Assembly (NCBI GenBank): GCA_937873575.1
Contig: CALMPK010000015.1
Coordinates: forward strand, 1 to 38,633
DNA: 38,633 nt
Direction of reading: 5' to 3'
DNA from: an uncultured Hyphomicrobiaceae bacterium
GTDB lineage: Bacteria; Pseudomonadota; Alphaproteobacteria; Rhizobiales; Hyphomicrobiaceae
The position numbers and the translations under genes are program-made. Under the pieces are notes generated by a model. It worked only from the letters and a program-made list of their open reading frames with translations, did no database searches and was not told where the DNA came from. This document shows positions 32,982 to 38,633 of this stretch, in pieces (position 1 is the first letter of the stretch; each line of letters begins with the position of its first letter).

Positions 32982-33809
32982 TCAGGCCGCCTTGTAGCGC
33001 CTCTCGCGTTCGATAATCTCGGTCGCGAGCCTGATATAGGCTTGGCTGCCCGCGCAGTCGTAATCGTAGAGCAGCAGCGGCTTGCCGTGCGACGGCGCCT
33101 CGGCGACGCGCGTGTTGCGCGGAATGACCGTCTCGTAGACCTTGGGGCCGAAGAAGCTGCGCACGTTGTCCGCAACCTCGCGCGACAGTGTCGTTCGCGC
33201 GTCGTGCATGGTCAGCACCACGCCCTGGATTTCGAGCTGCGGGTTCAGCGTGCCGCGGATCTGGTCGATGGTCTCCTTCAACTGCGAGATGCCTTCGAGC
33301 GCGAAGAACTCGCACTGCACCGGCACCAGAACCGCGTTCGCGGCCGTCATGGCGTTGAGGGTCATCAGGTTGAGGGAGGGGGGACAGTCGATCAGCACGT
33401 AATTGTAGGCTTCCGCCATGTTGCGGGCCTGGGCGTTTAACTTCGTCACCGCGCCGCGCAGGCGGAAGGCGCGATTGCCGTCCGACATGAGATCCGTCTC
33501 GAGCCCGACCAGATCGGAGTTGGCGGGAACGACGGCGAGCCCGGGAACGGACGTCGGCTGGGCCGCTTCAAGCAGGGACGACTGCCCGACCAGAACATCG
33601 TAGGACGTCAGCCGCCGCGACTCGGCCGGAATACCGAGCCCCGTCGAAGCGTTGCCCTGGGGATCGAGGTCGACGACCAGAACCCGTTCGCCGATGGCGG
33701 CCAGTGCCGTGCCGAGGTTGATGGCCGTCGTGGTCTTGCCGACGCCACCCTTCTGGTTGGCGATGGCCAGGACGCGGATCGCGGACCCTCCGGCGGTCGT
33801 GGTGTTCAC
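32982..33809 (-). CDS. parA: Chromosome-partitioning ATPase ParA
   Basis: A 275-residue deviant Walker ATPase: IANQKGGVGKTTTAINLGTA with the signature Lys pair, VLVVDLDPQGNASTGLG, and VLIDCPPSLNLMTLNAM. It forms the nucleoid-bound gradient that pulls ParB-parS complexes. It starts at GTG 33809, 4 nt after the rsmG stop, and has GGGAG about 8 nt upstream, inside rsmG. The order rsmG-parA-parB is the classical origin-proximal one. Confidence 0.95.
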   Translation of the reverse strand: MNTTTAGGSAIRVLAIANQKGGVGKTTTAINLGTALAAIGERVLVVDLDPQGNASTGLGIPAESRRLTSYDVLVGQSSLLEAAQPTSVPGLAVVPANSDLVGLETDLMSDGNRAFRLRGAVTKLNAQARNMAEAYNYVLIDCPPSLNLMTLNAMTAANAVLVPVQCEFFALEGISQLKETIDQIRGTLNPQLEIQGVVLTMHDARTTLSREVADNVRSFFGPKVYETVIPRNTRVAEAPSHGKPLLLYDYDCAGSQAYIRLATEIIERERRYKAA

Positions 33810-33813
33810 GGGA

Positions 33814-34512
33814 TCAACTCCCTTCCCTGAGCTTCAAGCTCTCGATAACGACAATGCGGGCATCGGCCTCGGTGAGGCTCGGCTCGAGACGCAGACCGAA
33901 CTCGAATGTACGAGCTGCCGCCTCGACCTCGACACCGGCATCGCGTCCCTTGGGGAAGACACCGACGGTTTCTGGTCCGAAAAGCGGGTATGCGAGCTCG
34001 AGGAGGCGCGGCAACGGCGCCAGCGCACGCGACGTAACGCAATCGATTCGCTCGACCATAGCGCGAATCTGCTGGCTTTCGATTCGGTGCGGAATGATGT
34101 CCACAGCGATCCCGACCGCGCGAGCGGCCTCCCGCAGGAATACCGATTTCCGGATATCGCTCTCGATCAGCGTGACATGAAGGGGTTCCCGCCGTCCGGC
34201 ACCGGCCTCGCCCGCGGCGAGAACGGCCAGGACAAGACCGGGAAACCCGGCCCCCGACCCGAGATCGACCAGCGTTCGCGCGTGCGGCGGGACATAGGCC
34301 CAGAGCTGAGCGCTATCGGCGAAATGCCGGTGCCAGATCTCGGTTAAAGTCTTGGGGGCGACGAGATTGATCGTCTTCTGCCACTTCCGTAATAACGTGG
34401 CGTAGGTTTCCAACCGCTCGATCGTTTCACGTGAAACACCGAAGGCGGTCGCGAAATCGGCGGGCACATCAAACCGTTGTGCATTCGCCCCCTGGGGCGG
34501 CAGGCCGCTCAT
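33814..34512 (-). CDS. rsmG: 16S rRNA (guanine-527-N7)-methyltransferase
   Basis: A 232-residue SAM-dependent methyltransferase that modifies G527 in 16S rRNA. The SAM motif [18 protein letters not shown] is near residue 85, with HFADSAQLW before it and [14 protein letters not shown] after. The start ATG overlaps the mnmG stop by 4 nt (ATGA). The codons for VSRETIERL near residue 30 contain a parS site (34423-34438). The protein length is typical of alphaproteobacterial RsmG. Confidence 0.94.
   Translation of the reverse strand: MSGLPPQGANAQRFDVPADFATAFGVSRETIERLETYATLLRKWQKTINLVAPKTLTEIWHRHFADSAQLWAYVPPHARTLVDLGSGAGFPGLVLAVLAAGEAGAGRREPLHVTLIESDIRKSVFLREAARAVGIAVDIIPHRIESQQIRAMVERIDCVTSRALAPLPRLLELAYPLFGPETVGVFPKGRDAGVEVEAAARTFEFGLRLEPSLTEADARIVVIESLKLREGS
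34423..34438. promoter_or_regulatory. parS: parS site within rsmG
   Basis: The 16-mer matches the bacterial parS consensus at 15 of 16 positions, with C in place of T at the first. The inner 14 bp are a perfect palindrome. It is read by ParB. It encodes Val-Ser-Arg-Glu-Thr in rsmG, so codon and site constraints coincide. Confidence 0.85.
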
Positions 34513-36389
34513 GCGCTCTGGCGCGGCTCGCGCGCGCTTCCAAGAGATTTGATGTGCGCGAGCAGCAAGAGAATTGCCGCGGGAGTTATTCCGTCGATGC
34601 GAGAAGCCTGGGCGATGTTAGCTGGGCGATGTCGCTCCAACTTCTGCCGCACCTCGTTCGAAAGACCCGCGATCTCCGAATAAGCGACCTCGGGCGGTAT
34701 CGTCACCTGCTCGTCGCGTCGCAACGTGGCTACGTCCTCTTCCTGCCGGCGGACATAGGACGAGTAGCGGGCGTCCACCTCGAGCTGGCGGGCAATCGCC
34801 CCGTCGATCTGGCCAAGCTGCGGCCAAACCGTCTTCAGCCGTTCGACATCGATCCCAGGATAGGCGAGAAGTTCGAATGCCGAGCGCCGGCGCCCATCGC
34901 GATTGATTTCGATGCCGTGCCGTGCCCCCTCGGTCGGCGAGATCGAGATATTCCGGAGCATCTCGTTGCCCGCCGCCAGCGCTCTGGCCTTCGCCTCGTA
35001 CGCCATCGACCGTTCGGGGCCGATACAACCCAGCCTCACGCCGAGCGGGGTGAGGCGCTGATCCGCGTTGTCGGCACGCAGCTTTAACCTGAATTCCGCG
35101 CGGGACGTGAACATGCGATAGGGCTCGCTCACCCCGCGGGTCACCAGATCGTCGATCATGACGCCGAGATAACCGTCGGCGCGCGAGACAGCGAGCCGCC
35201 GCTCGCCGCCGCCCGCCCGCAACGCCGCATTGATGCCCGCGGCGATGCCCTGGGCTCCTGCTTCCTCGTAGCCCGTGGTGCCATTGATCTGCCCGGCGAG
35301 GAACAGCCCGCTCAAGCGCTTCGCCTCGAGCGTCAGGTCGAGTTCGCGCGGATCGACGTAATCATACTCGATCGCATATCCAGGACGTTTGATGATAACC
35401 CTCTCCAGTCCCGGGAGGGTCTTGAGAAAAGCCTCCTGCACATCCTCCGGCAGCGACGTCGAGACACCGTTCGGGTAGACGGTATCGTCGTCCAGACCCT
35501 CCGGCTCCAGGAAGACCTGGTGGGCCGAGCGATCCGCGAAGCGAACCACTTTGTCCTCGATGGAGGGGCAATACCGGGGCCCTACGCTGGCGATCTGGCC
35601 GGAGTACATCGGCGCACGGGAAAGGTTGGCGCGGATGATCGCGTGGGTTTCCGGCGTCGTCGTGGTGATGCCGCACGCGATCTGAGGTGTTTCGACCCGC
35701 TCCGTCAGAAAGGAGAACGGCACCGGCGTGTCGTCGCCTGGCTGCATCTCGAGGCTGGCCCAGTCGATCGAGCCTGACGCAAGCCGGGCCGGGGTGCCGG
35801 TTTTGAGCCGCCCCATCCGCAGACCCATGCCGTAAAGCCGTTCGGAAAGCTTGAGCGCCGGCGCCGCACCCATACGGCCCGCGGGCACCTTTTTTTCACC
35901 GAGGTGGATGAGCCCGTTCAGAAACGTGCCCGTGGTGAGGACGACAGCGCCGCACGTCAGGACCCGCCCATCTCCAGTGACCACACCAGAAACCTCGGTG
36001 GCCTGGACAAGAAGGTCCTCGACGCCACCCTCGATGATTTCGAGCCCGCGCTGTCGAGCAAGCGCCGACTGCATCGCTTGACGATAGAGCTTGCGATCGG
36101 CCTGGGCGCGCGGTCCTTGGACCGCCGGGCCTTTGGATCGGTTGAGAAGCCGGAACTGGATGCCCGCGGCGTCGGCGACCCGGCCCATGAGGCCGTCCAG
36201 CGCGTCGATCTCGCGTACCAGATGACCCTTGCCGAGCCCGCCAATGGCCGGGTTGCACGACATCTCGCCGATTGTGCTGGATGTGTGGGTCACCAGCGCC
36301 GTGCGTGCGCCCATGCGCGCAGCCGCTGCCGCCGCTTCGCAGCCCGCATGGCCACCGCCGACGACGATGACGTCAAACGAGGTTCGCAT
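34509..36389 (-). CDS. mnmG: tRNA uridine-5-carboxymethylaminomethyl modification enzyme MnmG (GidA)
   Basis: A 626-residue FAD protein that with MnmE modifies U34 of certain tRNAs. The FAD motif [15 protein letters not shown] is at the N-terminus, then [57 protein letters not shown] and, near the C-terminus, [19 protein letters not shown]. The frame stays open to 36662, but ATG 36389 starts at the FAD motif and gives normal length. The Shine-Dalgarno is weak, and a terminator-like hairpin ends 18 nt before this ATG. Its stop overlaps the rsmG start. Confidence 0.95.
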   Translation of the reverse strand: MRTSFDVIVVGGGHAGCEAAAAAARMGARTALVTHTSSTIGEMSCNPAIGGLGKGHLVREIDALDGLMGRVADAAGIQFRLLNRSKGPAVQGPRAQADRKLYRQAMQSALARQRGLEIIEGGVEDLLVQATEVSGVVTGDGRVLTCGAVVLTTGTFLNGLIHLGEKKVPAGRMGAAPALKLSERLYGMGLRMGRLKTGTPARLASGSIDWASLEMQPGDDTPVPFSFLTERVETPQIACGITTTTPETHAIIRANLSRAPMYSGQIASVGPRYCPSIEDKVVRFADRSAHQVFLEPEGLDDDTVYPNGVSTSLPEDVQEAFLKTLPGLERVIIKRPGYAIEYDYVDPRELDLTLEAKRLSGLFLAGQINGTTGYEEAGAQGIAAGINAALRAGGGERRLAVSRADGYLGVMIDDLVTRGVSEPYRMFTSRAEFRLKLRADNADQRLTPLGVRLGCIGPERSMAYEAKARALAAGNEMLRNISISPTEGARHGIEINRDGRRRSAFELLAYPGIDVERLKTVWPQLGQIDGAIARQLEVDARYSSYVRRQEEDVATLRRDEQVTIPPEVAYSEIAGLSNEVRQKLERHRPANIAQASRIDGITPAAILLLLAHIKSLGSAREPRQSA

Positions 36390-36407
36390 ATTCTGTCTGC
36401 CAGGACC

Positions 36408-36442
36408 AAAAAGGCGCGCCGGTCTGACGTACCGGACGCGCC
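36408..36442 (-). terminator. Intrinsic terminator/attenuator in the mnmE-mnmG spacer
   Basis: Arms 36413-36423 and 36431-36442 (11 bp with one bulge, 7-nt loop) are followed on the minus strand by TTTTT (36412-36408). Only 18 nt then separate the T-run from the mnmG ATG. It may end the mnmE transcript, or attenuate mnmG if transcription starts upstream of it. Confidence 0.75.
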
Positions 36443-36614
36443 CCGATTGATGGATTGCGCGCACCATACTGGCTCGGCCCAAAGCGGTCAAAGCCAAGCC
36501 CTCGCCCCGGCGCCATTCTTGGCTGGATGCCAACTTCCAACGGATCGAGCGGTCGTCGGGATACTCCCAGCCGGCCTGGTCGCCTCGGCGCACAGCCCCC
36601 TGTTTCCAACCCCG

Positions 36615-36630
36615 TGTTTCACGTGAAACA
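36615..36630. promoter_or_regulatory. parS: parS site between mnmE and mnmG
   Basis: A perfect 16-of-16 match to the parS consensus palindrome, 44 nt after the mnmE stop. It is a ParB nucleation site. Together with the site in rsmG, it marks this as an origin-proximal centromere region. Confidence 0.95.
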
Positions 36631-36673
36631 CGATTTCGCGACCCGGGCCGGCCTTCGCCCAATGAGCTGTCCG

Positions 36674-38041
36674 CTACTTTCCGATGCAGAAGCGTTGGAA
36701 TACCTGGTCCAGGACATCCTCGACACCGATCCTCCCGGTGATACGTCCAAGCGCGGAAGCTGCACGGCGGAGGTCCTCCGCGCGAAGCTCGACGTGGTTT
36801 GCATCCCCTGCGAGGAATGCCTCCAGGTCGTCGAGGCAGTGCTGGACGAGCTGGCGATGGCGATCCTGAGTGATGTGCGGCTCGTCGTTGGCTCCGATCC
36901 GCTCGCGCGCGATAGCGGCGATCCGCTGGCTCAACTCCGACAGGCCCGCCCCGGACAAAACGGAGATCGCGACCTCGTCGTCTGGCAGAGCTTGAGACGG
37001 CGTGGCATCGGCCGGTCCCTGCCGCAGATCGACCTTGTTCACGAGCGGCAGCACCCGCTCCGCGATCTCAAGTAATTCCGCGGGCAGCACCGCTTCGCCC
37101 GTCGAGACGTCCGTCATCCAGATGACGAGGTCGGCGTCAGCCGCTGTCGCGAGGGATCGCCGAATGCCTTCGCGCTCCACTTGGCCCGTGGTCTCTCGAA
37201 TTCCCGCCGTATCGGCCACGATTACCGGCAACCCTTCGAGATCGAGCCGCACTTCGATCACGTCACGGGTGGTCCCGGCCTCCTCGGAGACGATAGCGGC
37301 GTCGCGGCGAGCGAGGGCGTTGAGCAGGCTCGATTTGCCGACATTGGGTGGCCCGGCCAGCGCCACGCGAAAGCCTGACCGTAGAATCTCACCCTTATTT
37401 CCATCGTCGAGGTGATGGCGGATAGCTTTTGCTAGATCCGTCACAACCGCCCTCCCCGACGCAAAAGCGTCGAATGCGACATCTCCCTCGTCGGAGAAAT
37501 CGATGGAGGACTCAACGAGAGCGGTCGCTTCGATCAGGCTCCCCCGCCAACTCTCGTAGAGCGACGATAGAGCGCCTCGCGATTGGCGGAGCGCCTGCCG
37601 CCGCTGCGCTTCGGTTTCTGCGTCGATGAGATCAGCGAGACCCTCGGCCTCGACGAGATCGATCTTGCCGTTGTCGTAGGCGCGGCGCGCGAACTCACCT
37701 GGCTCCGCCCGCCGGCATCCGGGAATGCCCGCCAGCGCTGCAAGGACGGCGCGTACGACAGCGACGCTGCCGTGGAGCTGGAGTTCGCCAACATCCTCGC
37801 CGGTGAAGCTCTTCGGCGCGGGAAACCACAGCACGACCCCGCTATCGAGATGCTCGGAGGTCGTCGGGTGGATGATCCTGCGGCCCGCCGCTACCCGAGG
37901 CTTGGGCCGGGCTGGTGCCATCAGATTGAGAACTGTTCCGGCCATCGGTCCAGAGACCCGCACCACCGCGACACCCGCCCGCCCGGCGGCCGAGGACAGA
38001 GCGAAGATCGTCGAACGGTTTGCCGGGCTATGACCTGTCAT
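36674..38041 (-). CDS. mnmE: tRNA modification GTPase MnmE (TrmE)
   Basis: A 455-residue protein with an N-terminal tetrahydrofolate-binding domain ([20 protein letters not shown]), helical domain, and inserted G domain: G1 [16 protein letters not shown]3 [14 protein letters not shown]4 VNKVD. The C-terminal FCIGK carries the catalytic Cys. It works with MnmG to place the 5-carboxymethylaminomethyl group on wobble U34. The start ATG 38041 leads directly into the conserved N-terminus. It is downstream of rho. Confidence 0.95.
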   Translation of the reverse strand: MTGHSPANRSTIFALSSAAGRAGVAVVRVSGPMAGTVLNLMAPARPKPRVAAGRRIIHPTTSEHLDSGVVLWFPAPKSFTGEDVGELQLHGSVAVVRAVLAALAGIPGCRRAEPGEFARRAYDNGKIDLVEAEGLADLIDAETEAQRRQALRQSRGALSSLYESWRGSLIEATALVESSIDFSDEGDVAFDAFASGRAVVTDLAKAIRHHLDDGNKGEILRSGFRVALAGPPNVGKSSLLNALARRDAAIVSEEAGTTRDVIEVRLDLEGLPVIVADTAGIRETTGQVEREGIRRSLATAADADLVIWMTDVSTGEAVLPAELLEIAERVLPLVNKVDLRQGPADATPSQALPDDEVAISVLSGAGLSELSQRIAAIARERIGANDEPHITQDRHRQLVQHCLDDLEAFLAGDANHVELRAEDLRRAASALGRITGRIGVEDVLDQVFQRFCIGK

Positions 38042-38220
38042 CGATGTGATTGCGATCTCGGTTCAGTAAGCAGCGCTCGGGTGCGATCCGTTACGAAGCA
38101 AGTGCCCGGCACGTCCTTCGAGAGCGTGAATCGTACCCCGAGCTCATGTTTCAGAGCGCTGCTGACGACGTTGAGGAAGCGCAAATGCGATTCGATCAAA
38201 GTCGATAGCGCTCCAACGTG

Positions 38221-38257
38221 CAAACGAAGAACCCCGCGGAAGAGTGTTCCGCGGGGT
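38221..38257 (-). terminator. Intrinsic terminator after rho
   Basis: A perfect 10-bp stem (38231-38240 with 38248-38257) and 7-nt loop, followed on the minus strand by a T-rich tail (tcttcgtttg). It lies 61 nt after the rho stop, upstream of mnmE. Confidence 0.75.
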
Positions 38258-38318
38258 CCGATCTCTACAACCTGAGAGGCACGGCGACCAGGGGCCGTCA
38301 GAGCGCCTTCCGCTGCGA

Positions 38319-38633
38319 TCAGGTATTCATCTGCGAGAAGAAGTCCGAGTTGGTCTTGGTCGACTTCAGCTTGTCGATGAGGAACTCGATCGCATCCATC
38401 GTACCCATGGGGTTGAGGATGCGGCGGAGCACGTAGACCTTCTTGAGCTGGTCCTTGGCGACCAGCAGGTCTTCCTTGCGCGTGCCCGAGCGCGCCACGT
38501 CGATCGCCGGGAAGACGCGCTTGTCGGAAACCTTGCGGTCCAGAATGATCTCCGAGTTGCCTGTACCCTTGAACTCTTCGAAGATGACTTCGTCCATGCG
38601 CGAGCCGGTGTCGATCAGCGCCGTCGCGATGAT
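38319..38633 (-). CDS. rho: Transcription termination factor Rho (3' end)
   Basis: The frame is open to the window edge and gives the last 104 residues. They include [40 protein letters not shown], the arginine-rich turn and the usual C-terminus with [19 protein letters not shown]. Rho is the hexameric RNA helicase that ends transcription at unstructured C-rich sites. The RNA-binding domain and Walker A are outside the window. Neighbourhood rho-mnmE-mnmG is typical. Confidence 0.96.
   Translation of the reverse strand: MIATALIDTGSRMDEVIFEEFKGTGNSEIILDRKVSDKRVFPAIDVARSGTRKEDLLVAKDQLKKVYVLRRILNPMGTMDAIEFLIDKLKSTKTNSDFFSQMNT

Noticed and set aside
36390-36662. In-frame upstream extension of mnmG
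   Set aside because: It includes the parS palindrome and a terminator hairpin, and the FAD motif that normally opens MnmG starts at 36389.
38038-38223. A 61-codon minus-strand frame between rho and mnmE whose stop overlaps the mnmE start (ATGA)
   Set aside because: It would start at TTG inside the rho terminator tail, has no ribosome-binding site, lower third-position GC than its neighbours, and no recognisable feature.

Overview
The window reads as one contig from a high-GC alphaproteobacterium, most likely order Hyphomicrobiales. The reasons are the gene content (2-oxoglutarate dehydrogenase E2 plus lpdA, xerC, sdhCDA, a PCu(A)C protein), the block rho-mnmE-mnmG-rsmG-parA-parB typical of alphaproteobacterial origin-proximal DNA, and two parS palindromes inside that block. 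I saw no tRNA, rRNA, CRISPR array, IS element or prophage.

Layout. 1-1758 (+): 3' end of sucB, then lpdA. 1908-3950 (-): xerC and a TraB/GumN protein. 4195-6939 (+): a CapA-type protein and an orphan TadG-like protein. 7223-12284 (-): a four-gene archaic chaperone-usher (Csu/spore-coat-U type) pilus operon of pilin, chaperone, usher and two-domain tip protein. 12579-14913 (-): an LpxQ-like outer-membrane barrel and a lipoprotein type PHB-depolymerase-like hydrolase. 15050-17879 (-): sdhC, sdhD and a broken sdhA, ending in a strong terminator with no sdhB. 18246-20734 (-): phosphonate-type ABC transporter phnD-phnE-phnC, divergent from a variant metallophosphoesterase (+, 20893-21819). 21824-27922 (-): a possible six-gene run of DUF547 protein, TVP38/TMEM64 membrane protein, MerA-like flavoprotein, sensor kinase, PCu(A)C copper chaperone and an AhpD-like protein. 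28207-30386 (+): a PfkB-family (adenosine-type) kinase and an unrecognised protein with an AT-hook, a helix-turn-helix-like segment and a phasin-like tail. 30519-38633 (-): coaA, hisE, parB, parA, rsmG, mnmG, mnmE and the 3' end of rho.

Three genes between about 11.3 and 16.6 kb are broken. The pilus chaperone has a one-base frameshift near 11351-11358. The LpxQ-like barrel has a one-base frameshift at a run of five C at 12668-12672. sdhA carries a diverged (about 87 percent identical) 130-bp near-tandem duplication that throws it out of frame. Removing one base, one base and 130 bp respectively restores full-length reading frames in all three. Clustering of lesions, and duplicate copies that differ like two related strains, suggest a metagenomic assembly seam in sdhA, although true pseudogenisation is possible.

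The most interesting biology is the compact archaic pilus operon, whose tip protein has a C-terminal half paralogous to the pilin. Next are the AT-hook/phasin-like protein, the metallophosphoesterase-like family lacking its first metal motif beside an orphan phn transporter, the terminator hairpin placed 18 nt before the mnmG start codon, and a parS site embedded in the rsmG coding sequence.
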